Origin: Butyrivibrio sp.
GTDB taxonomy: Bacteria > Bacillota_A > Clostridia > Lachnospirales > Lachnospiraceae
DNA: 15,359 nt
NCBI RefSeq assembly: GCF_024699075.1
Contig: NZ_JAILQF010000165.1
Coordinates: 1 to 15,359, forward strand
Reading direction: 5' to 3'
The notes beneath the pieces are model-generated. The model was not told the DNA's origin and made no database searches. It saw only the letters and a list, made by a program, of their open reading frames with translations. A program made the position numbers and the translations under genes. Of this stretch, positions 5,959 through 14,674 are shown piece by piece. The first letter of the stretch is position 1. Each line of letters opens with the position of its first letter.

Positions 5959-7244
5959 TAATCTCCAAAATCTGTAGCCTTAGCATCTCCTTCATTTTCA
6001 CAATGAATTTCAGGTGAAAGAAGCTCATCAAATAGCTGTTTGCCTATAAATTTTCTGGCCCACTCTACATACTTTTGTTCTTCATCAGTCCCCATAGCAC
6101 GGATAACTTTATAAATAGGACGTTTTCTACCTGGTGAACCGTCAGCTTTAACCTCTCTTATTCCAAGATGCAAGCCAAACTCATGAGGATTATCAAGATA
6201 TGCATGATGCGTCATCCATTGCACTTCAGACAGCTTTTTCATTTTTTGATATGCAAGCACATACGAAGCTGCGCACTGCTTTTCTACAAATCCTTTGGAT
6301 CTAGCATTGAAACCTTGTTCTGAGAAGACAATATTTCTCTTTTTACCCTTATATAAGAATTCCTCCTGCCCTAAATATGCATCGAGAACTTCTATATTTT
6401 TAAAAGTAATAATTCTGGTATCAAAATAAAAAGTTGGAATTCTGTCGTTATAAAAATCCGGATAATTAAGTGCTTCAGGATAAGGATGATAAGCTACTCC
6501 CCACTCAAAATCACCCATTTCTTTGGCGTATTTATTTACAAAATCAAGGACATATTTACCGCCATAGCATCTGTTTGTATCAAATGGGCGGAATCCCTCA
6601 GTCCAATGATGATCAAGAGATATATAAATCTGAGCATATTCCCAGTACTCTCTTGCTACGTCAAAGGCTGCCTTTACAGCTTCTGTATATTCTTTAGTAT
6701 AAACTTCTACAGGCTTAGAGCCAGCATTCCCCCAGACACATTGTGAATTAACTTCGTTCGAAATAATAAAGCCTGTTAGTCTTCCGTATTCTGCTTTATC
6801 ACTCATATATCTATTGGATAAAAATGCTATAAAAGCTTCAAAATAGCCTTTTGATTCAGTACTCTTCATAGGAAAAGCACTAATAAATGCATCCTGTACA
6901 TCCCATTCAAAGTCAGGGTGTATTACCTTTTTTAATAAAGCTTTCTCTTGTCTGCTATCAAAAAGCTTAGGTGCATTTAATAGAACTGCAGTACAGGCAA
7001 TACCATATTTCCAATATGTCAGCAGCTGATCATCCACTTTTTTTACAGCTTCTTTGCAGAAATAATAATCCTTCCCTTTATATGGAAAAACAAAACAATC
7101 CTCATCTTTCTTTTCCATCATTAATGCAGGTAGATTAATATTTATGTGAGAATGCTCAATGCCAAGGATCTCGCAATCCTCATTGCAGCATCCAAGTGCT
7201 TTCCCTGTTACAAGTTTTTCTTTCTCGTGTTTATATTTCCCCAT
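5958..7244 (-). CDS. DUF5722 family protein, probable clan-A-like glycosidase
   Basis: The protein has 428 residues and no signal peptide. The N-terminus (LGIEHSHININLPALM) and the core match my memory of DUF5722, a TIM-barrel family near glycoside hydrolases. Two glutamates sit as in clan GH-A enzymes: E164 in FIISNEVN (end of strand 4, acid/base type) and E309 in IVFSEQGFN (strand 7, nucleophile type). Aromatic and His-rich segments (LDHHW 210-214, AYHPYPE 251-257, MTHHAYLDN 344-352) would line a sugar pocket. It follows the rhamnosidase by 12 bases with its own CGAGG ribosome site and overlaps the next gene. A cytoplasmic glycosidase acting before or after the rhamnosidase is likely; the bond cleaved cannot be told from sequence. 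Confidence 0.7.
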   Translation of the reverse strand: MGKYKHEKEKLVTGKALGCCNEDCEILGIEHSHININLPALMMEKKDEDCFVFPYKGKDYYFCKEAVKKVDDQLLTYWKYGIACTAVLLNAPKLFDSRQEKALLKKVIHPDFEWDVQDAFISAFPMKSTESKGYFEAFIAFLSNRYMSDKAEYGRLTGFIISNEVNSQCVWGNAGSKPVEVYTKEYTEAVKAAFDVAREYWEYAQIYISLDHHWTEGFRPFDTNRCYGGKYVLDFVNKYAKEMGDFEWGVAYHPYPEALNYPDFYNDRIPTFYFDTRIITFKNIEVLDAYLGQEEFLYKGKKRNIVFSEQGFNARSKGFVEKQCAASYVLAYQKMKKLSEVQWMTHHAYLDNPHEFGLHLGIREVKADGSPGRKRPIYKVIRAMGTDEEQKYVEWARKFIGKQLFDELLSPEIHCENEGDAKATDFGD

Positions 7245-7256
7245 TTGAATACCTCG

Positions 7257-9914
7257 TTAATCCTCTTTTTCATATTTAAGGTAGATCTGATATGTTCCCT
7301 TTGTTAATGTAAGAGCTTCTCCCTTTTTCATTGGTTCTAATTTTTCTTTATTAAGTTTTACACTACTAGCATCCTTCGTTAATTCAAATTCTGCCTCAGT
7401 ATCAAAAGGCACTTTTACTGTAAAGTGATACCAGCTCTTTTCTTTCTTCCAAGAACTAATAATCGTTCCCTTTGGAGATTCAAACTCAACTTTGCATGAA
7501 TCAATACGTTCATCTGTATAAGGTCTTATCTTGAATTTCTCGAACCCCGGAGCATCCTCCAGTGGTTCAAGACCTCCCATATATCTGTAAATCCATTCAA
7601 CTATAGAACCATAAGCATAATGATTTAAACTATTCATACCGGTGTCGCTGATTTTCCCATTAGGAAGAACAGAATTCCATCTCTCCCAGATTGTGGTAGC
7701 CCCCATATTTACTTCATATAACCACCCAGGATACTCCTCATTTAGCAGTAAAGTATAAGCTAGTTCTGGATGACCGATTTCTGTAAGAACAGGATTGAGA
7801 ATTGGTGTACCTACAAATCCTGTTGTCAGATGATCTTTCTCGTCCTTTAGATTTTTTAAAAGTGCATCTATCTGACGTTTTCTAAATCCATCAGGAATAA
7901 GACCAAGCCATAATACTAAAACAAGTGCTGTCTGTGTCTGCTGAGCTAGTCTTCCTGTAGAAGTGTAGAACTCACGTATAAAAGCCTTCTTGATCTTGGT
8001 TGCAAGATTCGTATAACGCTTTTCATCATTAGTCTTTCCAAGAACTGCTGCAGCCTTAGCGGTAAGACTTACAGAATAATAGTAATAAGCGCTTGCAACA
8101 AAATATGGATCCGTTGCGCCATAGCTCTCTTTCTTTCTATAATTATCAAGTGCAAGCCAGTCAGCAAAGTGGAAGCCATCCATCCACAGATAACTGTTCC
8201 CACACTTCTCCTTATCAACCTTACGAACATGATCAACCCATGCTTTCATGTTGCCATACTGCTCCATAAGCATAGTCTTATCCCCATACATGTTATATAA
8301 AGTCCAAGGGATAATTGTACTTGCATCAGCCCAGGCGCATGATCCATGAGGTTTTTGATGTTCTGTATCATCCTTACCGAATTTAATATCATTGATCTGT
8401 CCCAGAATATCAGGTACTACATGAGGAACATTTCCACCAAGCGTATCTTGCTCCAGTTTCATATCAAAAAGGAATTTCCTGTAAAAAGCAGGAGTATACA
8501 TATTAAAACTTGCAGTTTTACAAAATACCTGCGCATCTCCTGTCCATCCCATTCTCTCATCCCTCTGTGGACAATCGGTTGGAACATCAAGGAAATTACC
8601 CTTCTGTCCCCAAAGAGCATTGCTGATAAGCTTATTTACTTTCTCGTTTGAGGTTTCTATAGTGCCCGTCTTATCCATATCAGAGTGCAATACAACGCCC
8701 TTAAAATTATCCAGCTTTATTTTGGATATTCCTGTAACCTTCACATAACGGAACCCATAAAAGGTAAAATGAGGTCTTACCCATGTTTTAGTTCCATTAG
8801 AATAATAGTGATATTCCTGCTTGGCAGTTCTGAGGTTCTTATTGTAGAATTTTTTATTCTGAAGGATCTCACCAAACCAGAAACTTATCTTAGTTCCTTT
8901 TTTCTCTTCACATAAAAACTCAACCCATCCTGTCATTTCCTGGCCAAAATCTATTACTTTCTCTCCAGCAACAGTATCAATGACTTTTACCGGGCTTATC
9001 TGCTCTATGGCCCTTACAGGCAAGCTAAAGCGAGACTTTAAGAGTTTGCTATTTTCTTTATAAGTAACTGCATGTACAAATCCTTCTTCATTGCATTTAA
9101 CAGTATTCCAGTCAGGGATTTCTTTTCTACTATCCCATATCTCTCCATCATAGATACTACTCTCAATAACCGGCGACTCTGCACACATCCAGCTTTCATC
9201 CGAAGGAATTATCTCTTTGCTGCCATCCTTATAGAATACATGTAATTCACAGATCATATGGCAGGTATCGCCATAAAGCTTGTCCATCTTGTCTATAAAA
9301 CCAAATCTTCCCTTATACCAGCCATTGCCCAGCATAACGCCAAGGCAGTTATTGCCTTTTATAAGATTATCAGTTACATCATATGTCTGAACCTGAAGCC
9401 ACAGATTATAGTCATTATAGTAAGGTGCAAGATACTCATCACCAATCTTATTACCATTTATATATGCTTCATATACGCCAAGTCCGCATATATATAGTCT
9501 TGCAGATACTGGTTTTCCTGACAGATTTATGCTTTTTCTGAGAAGAGGCTGGATTTTTTTATTAAATGGAGCTTTAATCCATTTGGCTTTTTTCATAGTA
9601 ACAGAAGTTTCAAAATAAGCTATGTTACTTTCTCCACTATCGCCTTCATTATCAGAAGCCCAAACTTTCCAATAATATCGTGTCTGTTCCTGAAGTTTTA
9701 TACCAGGATTAAAATCAAGCGAGGATATATCAGACCTTTCGCCGCTATCATATACAATATTGGAGAATTCCTTATCATAAGCAATCTTAACTCTTGCCTT
9801 GTCAACATAATTTCCTTTTGCTTTAGTAACTATCCATGATAAGCTGACTGACGGCATATAATAACCGATTGGATTTTCAATATGATTAGTTCTTAAACAT
9901 TCTATATTCATCAT
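7257..9914 (-). CDS. GH78 alpha-L-rhamnosidase
   Basis: This 885-residue enzyme has the usual GH78 layout and length. An N-terminal fibronectin-like domain (about 1-105, with YYWKVWASDNEG) comes first, then a beta-sandwich (about 110-300, YICGLGVYEAYING and GWYKGRFGF) and a second sandwich (about 300-415). The (alpha/alpha)6 barrel (about 415-780) follows, then a C-terminal beta domain. The catalytic block DCPQRDERMGWTGD (447-460) supplies the likely general acid E453, and TIWERWN (741-747) supplies the likely general base E744. There is no signal peptide, so it should release rhamnose inside the cell from imported oligosaccharides. Tandem ATGs follow an AGGAG site; spacing favours the second. 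It is ten bases after the permease gene. Confidence 0.95.
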   Translation of the reverse strand: MMNIECLRTNHIENPIGYYMPSVSLSWIVTKAKGNYVDKARVKIAYDKEFSNIVYDSGERSDISSLDFNPGIKLQEQTRYYWKVWASDNEGDSGESNIAYFETSVTMKKAKWIKAPFNKKIQPLLRKSINLSGKPVSARLYICGLGVYEAYINGNKIGDEYLAPYYNDYNLWLQVQTYDVTDNLIKGNNCLGVMLGNGWYKGRFGFIDKMDKLYGDTCHMICELHVFYKDGSKEIIPSDESWMCAESPVIESSIYDGEIWDSRKEIPDWNTVKCNEEGFVHAVTYKENSKLLKSRFSLPVRAIEQISPVKVIDTVAGEKVIDFGQEMTGWVEFLCEEKKGTKISFWFGEILQNKKFYNKNLRTAKQEYHYYSNGTKTWVRPHFTFYGFRYVKVTGISKIKLDNFKGVVLHSDMDKTGTIETSNEKVNKLISNALWGQKGNFLDVPTDCPQRDERMGWTGDAQVFCKTASFNMYTPAFYRKFLFDMKLEQDTLGGNVPHVVPDILGQINDIKFGKDDTEHQKPHGSCAWADASTIIPWTLYNMYGDKTMLMEQYGNMKAWVDHVRKVDKEKCGNSYLWMDGFHFADWLALDNYRKKESYGATDPYFVASAYYYYSVSLTAKAAAVLGKTNDEKRYTNLATKIKKAFIREFYTSTGRLAQQTQTALVLVLWLGLIPDGFRKRQIDALLKNLKDEKDHLTTGFVGTPILNPVLTEIGHPELAYTLLLNEEYPGWLYEVNMGATTIWERWNSVLPNGKISDTGMNSLNHYAYGSIVEWIYRYMGGLEPLEDAPGFEKFKIRPYTDERIDSCKVEFESPKGTIISSWKKEKSWYHFTVKVPFDTEAEFELTKDASSVKLNKEKLEPMKKGEALTLTKGTYQIYLKYEKED

Positions 9915-9924
9915 CTCTCTCCTC

Positions 9925-10776
9925 TTATCCCTTTACTGCTCCTGCTGTCATACCTTCCATATACAAACGTGAAGTAAACATAAATAGTATAAATAACGGG
10001 ATTGTTGCGATTACATAACCTGCAAACATCGTTCCAATCTCAGTTGTACCAACAGAACTAGTAAATACCTTAACCGCAACAGTAATAACCTGTTTGGAAT
10101 TGGATTCTATAACCATCATAGGCCATATGAAATCGTTATAATAATCTACTAGTTTCATAACAGCTATAGTAGATAACATTGGCGTAGCAAGTGGTAACGC
10201 AATTCTTACAAGAGAATTGATCTCTCCGCAGCCCTCAATTTTAGCCGCTTCGAACAAATCTTTAGGAAGAGCTTCTATAGCATTTCTACACAGGATAATC
10301 CCGAGAACCTGACCACCTGATACCCATGGAAATATAAGAGCCCACCTTGTGTTATAAAGACCATATCTCTGAATGAGATTGTAATTAGGAGCCAGATACA
10401 AAATTCCAGGAATCATCATTAGTGCAAGTATTGCAAAATATATGAAATTCTTCCCCGGAAATTTCATTCTTGCAAAAACATATCCACTAAGTCCAGCCAC
10501 TACAAGAGTAAGAGCTACTGCAACTGCTATTACGAATAGAGTATTCAGCATATTAACACTTAGCTTTTTAAATGCAATTGAATAGTTATCCCAGGCAATG
10601 CTTTTGGGGAGAGCAAAAAAGCTATTGTATATCTCCCAATTTGTTTTAAAAGACATTATCAGCATTACCATAACAGGCACAAATAACAATACCATTATAA
10701 GTAACATTACAATTTCAATTACAGATTGAAAGCTTAGCTCTTTTATAAATTTTTTACTAAAGATATTTTTCTTCAT
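9925..10776 (-). CDS. Carbohydrate ABC transporter permease (MalG-type)
   Basis: This 283-residue integral membrane protein has six expected segments (first about 20-42). It carries the inner-membrane EAA loop FEAAKIEGCGEINSLVRIALP (175-195) that docks with the transporter ATPase. The ending GMTAGAVKG is typical of the CUT1 MalG family. It starts four bases after the stop of the partner permease, behind a weak GA-rich ribosome site. With that permease it forms the channel for the sugar delivered by the binding protein. No ATPase gene is present in the operon; CUT1 systems of Gram-positive bacteria commonly borrow a shared MsmK-like ATPase. Confidence 0.95.
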   Translation of the reverse strand: MKKNIFSKKFIKELSFQSVIEIVMLLIMVLLFVPVMVMLIMSFKTNWEIYNSFFALPKSIAWDNYSIAFKKLSVNMLNTLFVIAVAVALTLVVAGLSGYVFARMKFPGKNFIYFAILALMMIPGILYLAPNYNLIQRYGLYNTRWALIFPWVSGGQVLGIILCRNAIEALPKDLFEAAKIEGCGEINSLVRIALPLATPMLSTIAVMKLVDYYNDFIWPMMVIESNSKQVITVAVKVFTSSVGTTEIGTMFAGYVIATIPLFILFMFTSRLYMEGMTAGAVKG

Positions 10777-10780
10777 GGCA

Positions 10781-12754
10781 TTACTCTCTTTCTTTAGTCA
10801 ATCTATTACTAATAAGAGTCGCTGACATTGTAAATACAAATAGTATTACGCCAAGCGCACAGGCATATCCATATCTTCCAAACTGTGCTACATTCAGATA
10901 CAACTCAAGAGCAGGAACATAAGTTGAAGTTCCCGGGCCTCCACCTGTAAGGATGAAGATACTGTTGAAATCCTGCATTGTACCTATTATTTGTAGTGTT
11001 ACCATAATGCTTATCTGAGGACGTATAAGCGGAAGCTGAATCTTCCAGAATATATCTCTCTTTGAGGCACCGTCTATCATTGCTGATTCTTCTACATCGT
11101 GGCCGATATTCAACAATCCACCATAGTAGACAAGGAATGCCATAGCATGAACGAAAGGAAATCCCATGAAGATAACAGCCCATATTGCAGTGTGTGCATC
11201 TCCAAGCCATACACGTTTAAAACTATCCAGATGAACAAGTTCGAGAATCTCATTCAGAAGACCTATAGATGGATCATAGATCTTCTGCCAAGTCATCGCA
11301 CTGATTACACCCGGAACAACTATAGGCAGTACAAATAAGAATCTATGAAGGTATTTTCTTCTGTCTCCTCGTATGTTATAAACCAGCCATGCTACAAGTA
11401 AAGGCATGGTAAGAACTTTTATAATGCCTGTTACCATCAGAAGGATTAAATTCTTCATACCTATGAGGAAATATCCTTCAGTAAACATTCTTCTAAAATT
11501 TTCCAGCCCCACATAATCTATCTGAGCAAGACTTGTATTGGTCTTGGACCAGTTAGTAAATGCCCTAATAAAGGCTGTTGCTATTCCTCTGTAATTAAAA
11601 AAGTATATCAAAAGAAGTGTTGGCATAAGCATTATATATGCCATTTTGTGTCTCCATATTTCTTTCAAAAGATGGAGAATATATCTTCTTGAGCCTTCAA
11701 ATGTCATTACCAGCGAAACAAAGGTAATGCAAATAAATATTATGCCAAGAGTTTTAAGTAATGCTGCGATTTTTACATTGATATGGATATTAGCAAGATT
11801 TTCAACATGAATGAGCTTTATAATATCAGCAAGCCCCACCATATAGATTTCACCTTCTATATTAGTAAAGCCGGTAATTCTTGTGCTCATATCAGAAGTA
11901 TATATCTGGCGATCCTGTCCGTTCATAATGAATAAATATCCTTCATTAGTACCGACAATAACGTATTTATTAGATTCATCTACACCAATTGTAGCAATTA
12001 CAGCATTAACATTATTTGCAACTACACCGTGACGAATGATATTTAGATCTTCATCAAAGCCATAATAGGAACCATCTTTACAAACAGTCCACAGCATATC
12101 GCCTTGCCTGATCAATTGAAGCGCTGTGTAATTGGTCTCATAAACTGAAATAGCATCACCATTTTCCTTTAAATGTGATATTTCACCACGCTTATTAACA
12201 GTGAATAAAGTGTCATCATTTTTGGAATATTTAACGCCTGCTATACTAAAAGTATATTTAATATTCACAAGCTCATCGCCACTTTCAAGATCATAAACTA
12301 AAATATTAGCCTTACTACTACCGGTACTTGTTGCTACAGCAACTTTAGTGCCGCTATTATTAATATCTATAGCAACAACTCTTCTTTGAACATCAATTTT
12401 ATTTACAGCAGATCCATCGCTTATGTTATAAACATAAATCGAACCATCCTCGTTACCGCCATAAATAAGACCTTTGTCCGCATTAAGTACAAGATCGCTA
12501 AAAGGTCCACCTGCTGTTACTCTCCAGATCTCCTGTCCTTCTTTAAAGACAACAAGCTGATTATCATGAGTACCTACAAATATTGTCTTTGTAGTCTCGT
12601 CATAAGTAATACATTTATTCTGATTGCCAGTCGAGAATGCAGCATTCTCGATACCTTCTGTCTTCTTGGTTGCGATTCGGAATCCTGATAATAGCCCAAC
12701 AGTTACTATCAGAAATAATAATGTAATTATGCACCCCACCTTGTTAATCTTCAT
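10781..12754 (-). CDS. MalF-type ABC permease fused to N-terminal beta-propeller
   Basis: At 657 residues this is about twice the length of a usual CUT1 MalF-type permease. Residues 8-26 form an uncleaved-looking membrane anchor. Residues about 35-320 repeat a blade-like pattern about every 40 residues (examples IFVGTHDNQLVVF, LIYGGNEDGSIYVYN, YVIVGTNEGYLFIMNG), which I read as some seven blades of a PQQ/WD40-like propeller. Residues 330-350 cross the membrane again, followed by a basic stretch (RRYILHLLKEIWRHK), and the standard permease runs from 371 with EAA loop EESAMIDGASKRDIFWKIQLP (555-575). The positive-inside rule puts the propeller outside the membrane, near the binding protein. The frame is continuous, so the fusion is real here. 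Ribosome site AGGAG lies 9 bases before the ATG. The propeller's ligand is unknown. Confidence 0.9.
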   Translation of the reverse strand: MKINKVGCIITLLFLIVTVGLLSGFRIATKKTEGIENAAFSTGNQNKCITYDETTKTIFVGTHDNQLVVFKEGQEIWRVTAGGPFSDLVLNADKGLIYGGNEDGSIYVYNISDGSAVNKIDVQRRVVAIDINNSGTKVAVATSTGSSKANILVYDLESGDELVNIKYTFSIAGVKYSKNDDTLFTVNKRGEISHLKENGDAISVYETNYTALQLIRQGDMLWTVCKDGSYYGFDEDLNIIRHGVVANNVNAVIATIGVDESNKYVIVGTNEGYLFIMNGQDRQIYTSDMSTRITGFTNIEGEIYMVGLADIIKLIHVENLANIHINVKIAALLKTLGIIFICITFVSLVMTFEGSRRYILHLLKEIWRHKMAYIMLMPTLLLIYFFNYRGIATAFIRAFTNWSKTNTSLAQIDYVGLENFRRMFTEGYFLIGMKNLILLMVTGIIKVLTMPLLVAWLVYNIRGDRRKYLHRFLFVLPIVVPGVISAMTWQKIYDPSIGLLNEILELVHLDSFKRVWLGDAHTAIWAVIFMGFPFVHAMAFLVYYGGLLNIGHDVEESAMIDGASKRDIFWKIQLPLIRPQISIMVTLQIIGTMQDFNSIFILTGGGPGTSTYVPALELYLNVAQFGRYGYACALGVILFVFTMSATLISNRLTKERE

Positions 12755-12799
12755 AGCTATTTACTCCTGTCCCTTTATCCCCGAATCGTTATTTTTAAT

Positions 12800-12831
12800 A
12801 GAATCGACTGCCTTTGCAGACAGCCGATTCT
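12800..12831 (-). other. Intergenic hairpin after binding-protein gene
   Basis: AGAATCG (12800-12806) pairs with CGATTCT (12825-12831), plus CTG/CAG inside after one mismatch. On the minus strand it has no T run, so full termination is unlikely. It lies just after the binding-protein stop. Such hairpins often protect the 3' end of the binding-protein message or allow partial read-through, giving more binding protein than permease. Confidence 0.5.
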
Positions 12832-12848
12832 TATTACTAAACTATTAT

Positions 12849-14522
12849 TTACTCTCCAGTAGGCTCATTTGCAGGATTTTCAAGGTCTTTATCAGAAATA
12901 CCTTTTTCTGCCATCGCATTTTCAAGGTTGTCCATAACATTGGTCTTATGTTCACTTGCCCACTCATCGATTGTAATAGTTCCTGTCAAATACTTATAGC
13001 TATAATCGTAGAAATTACGGAATGTCTCTGCACTTTCACCAATACCTCTTGCAAGAGTATTGTTAAATCCCTTCTGTGCATTTCCGATAAATGTAAGACC
13101 AGAAAATGCATTCTGGATTTCTTCAGGATATTCAACGCCATAAACAAGACTTGCACCTGAAGGACATGCACCTGCAGCAATTGCATTGTTGATATATATT
13201 GACATACCTTCTACAGATGAATAGAACATAAGGAAATCTACTACCTGATCATTGTGAGCCTGATCTTTAGAAACACAGCCAAGGAATCCATTTGCAACCT
13301 CAATTGTTCTAGCCTTAGCTTCAATTCCTTCACCTTCCATTGAAGGCATATTGAATGTTCCAAGTGTGAAAGCCTGCATATCATTGATAACATTACCAGC
13401 ACTATCTTTAACTTCTTCACCAGCTTCAAGGGCTTTCATATCATTCATGAACATTGTGATGCCCCATCCACCATTAACCATCATAGCTGCCTTGCCCTGA
13501 TAGAAAAGAGTCTTAGCGCCATCAGCATCTGTTCCGAACATTGCATCTCCACCTGCATATCCAGGTAAAACCTTTGCAAAATTCTGCCAAACAGTCTTCA
13601 TACCTACTGAATCAGCTGCATATGTTCCATCCTTGATTGCTGCAAATGCTCTAACAGGATTCTGTGTTACTTTATCAGAGTCATCATTGAAGCAATCTGT
13701 TGGATCATATACGAAATAATCATCAATATCAGGATCATAACAATAATCACCTGGCTGAGCCTTAAATACTTCTATCATAGAACGTGTGGTCTGATCTGCG
13801 TAGATCTGAGCAAGCCATCCCATAGTTCCTGAATAAAAGCTGTCATAATCACCAGGCATTGCAATTGGCTGATATCCAGCATCTTGGATCTTCTGACATA
13901 CATCAATCAATTCATCCCATGTTGTAGGAACAGATACACCAACTTCATCAAAAATATCCTGGTTGTATAGCCACAAAACCTGAACAGAATCCAAGCTCAG
14001 AGCATCAAAGGTGTTATCTGCCATGTTGATGACCTGCTTACCATATTCAAACTGCTCTTTCCATGTTCCATCTGAATAAGGGCTGTCATTATCAATATAG
14101 TCGTTATAATTAATAGATTTGCCTGTTTTTGCATCACCTGCAAGATTTATATTAACTATATCTACGGAAGTAGTATCTGTAGATGCAAATACATTCTGAA
14201 CCCACTGATCATATCCATCTGAAGCCTTAAGATCCAAGACAACTTTTACATCCGGATGCATTTCCATATAAGCATCTGCAACAGCCTGCCAACCTTCTTC
14301 CACACCTGTTCCTGTCTGTATACTAACAGTAATAGTTGTTTCTGCAGAGTCTGCAGTAGCTGTTTCTGTAGGCTCTATAGTTGTAGCATCTGATGCGCCT
14401 TGTGCTACATCTGTTCCGTCAGATACGCTCTCTTGAACATTGCCTCCACACCCAACAACTGATGATATCAACATTGCTGATACCAACGACAGTGATAGTG
14501 CCTTAGACTTACTCCATTTCAT
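12849..14522 (-). CDS. Sugar ABC transporter solute-binding lipoprotein
   Basis: This 557-residue protein begins with a lipoprotein signal: basic MKWSKSK, a hydrophobic core, and SSVVGC with lipidated Cys25. A Thr/Ser/Ala-rich acidic linker (about 26-63) follows, then a family-1 extracellular binding domain (TITVSIQTG, GWQAVADAYMEMHPDVKV, ALSLDSVQVLWLYNQDIFDEVGV, YQGKAAMMVNGGWG). The last motif is typical of CUT1 binding proteins. It captures the oligosaccharide outside the membrane and hands it to the two permeases. The ribosome site GGAGGA is close to consensus, 6 bases before the ATG. It is the first structural gene after the LacI operator region. Its 557 residues are longer than the common 400-450, partly because of the linker and an insert rich in D and Y (about 253-276). 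Confidence 0.95.
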   Translation of the reverse strand: MKWSKSKALSLSLVSAMLISSVVGCGGNVQESVSDGTDVAQGASDATTIEPTETATADSAETTITVSIQTGTGVEEGWQAVADAYMEMHPDVKVVLDLKASDGYDQWVQNVFASTDTTSVDIVNINLAGDAKTGKSINYNDYIDNDSPYSDGTWKEQFEYGKQVINMADNTFDALSLDSVQVLWLYNQDIFDEVGVSVPTTWDELIDVCQKIQDAGYQPIAMPGDYDSFYSGTMGWLAQIYADQTTRSMIEVFKAQPGDYCYDPDIDDYFVYDPTDCFNDDSDKVTQNPVRAFAAIKDGTYAADSVGMKTVWQNFAKVLPGYAGGDAMFGTDADGAKTLFYQGKAAMMVNGGWGITMFMNDMKALEAGEEVKDSAGNVINDMQAFTLGTFNMPSMEGEGIEAKARTIEVANGFLGCVSKDQAHNDQVVDFLMFYSSVEGMSIYINNAIAAGACPSGASLVYGVEYPEEIQNAFSGLTFIGNAQKGFNNTLARGIGESAETFRNFYDYSYKYLTGTITIDEWASEHKTNVMDNLENAMAEKGISDKDLENPANEPTGE

Positions 14523-14559
14523 AAGCTTCCTCCTTTTTTGATAAGAAAATAAATTTTAG

Positions 14560-14579
14560 CATTTCCCTCATAGGAAATG
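14560..14579 (-). other. Leader hairpin upstream of binding-protein gene
   Basis: CATTTCC (14560-14566) and GGAAATG (14573-14579) form a perfect 7-bp stem with a 6-base loop in the untranslated leader, about 20 bases upstream of the ribosome site. It could stabilise the message or be a second protein site. Confidence 0.4.
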
Positions 14580-14597
14580 TTTATTTTCGCGATAAGA

Positions 14598-14611
14598 GTT
14601 ACGCGGGTAAC
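14598..14611. promoter_or_regulatory. LacI-family operator
   Basis: The palindrome GTTACGCGGGTAAC matches its complement at 6 of 7 pairs and has a central CG step, the hallmark of LacI/GalR operators. It lies between the LacI-family gene and the binding-protein gene, downstream of the candidate promoter, where bound repressor would block elongation. GATAA motifs flank it on both sides (14591-14595 and 14613-14617). The adjacent regulator is its obvious partner. Confidence 0.65.
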
Positions 14612-14626
14612 CGATAACTATTTATT

Positions 14627-14650
14627 TAGTGCCCATATATAGGGGCACTA
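14627..14650. other. 8-bp inverted repeat between regulator and operon
   Basis: TAGTGCCC (14627-14634) pairs perfectly with GGGCACTA (14643-14650) around an AT-only-like loop. It begins about 25 bases after the LacI stop codon. Neither strand has a T run, so it is not a standard terminator. It overlaps the candidate -10 box, and it may be a weak terminator for the regulator or a second control site. Confidence 0.45.
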
Positions 14651-14663
14651 TAAAATCAGTAAA
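14636..14663 (-). promoter_or_regulatory. Candidate promoter for glycan operon
   Basis: On the minus strand TTTACT (14658-14663) and TATATA (14636-14641) are 16 bp apart (ATATAT at 17 bp is the alternative). Both boxes are imperfect. It would place the start about 15-30 bases before the LacI operator, giving a leader of about 100 nt. Read-through from the regulator gene is also possible. Confidence 0.35.
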
Positions 14664-14674
14664 TATTCAGTATT

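Noticed and set aside
12624..13160. 178-codon plus-strand ORF
   Set aside because: It is antisense across the binding-protein gene end and the permease start, without a ribosome site or recognisable motif.
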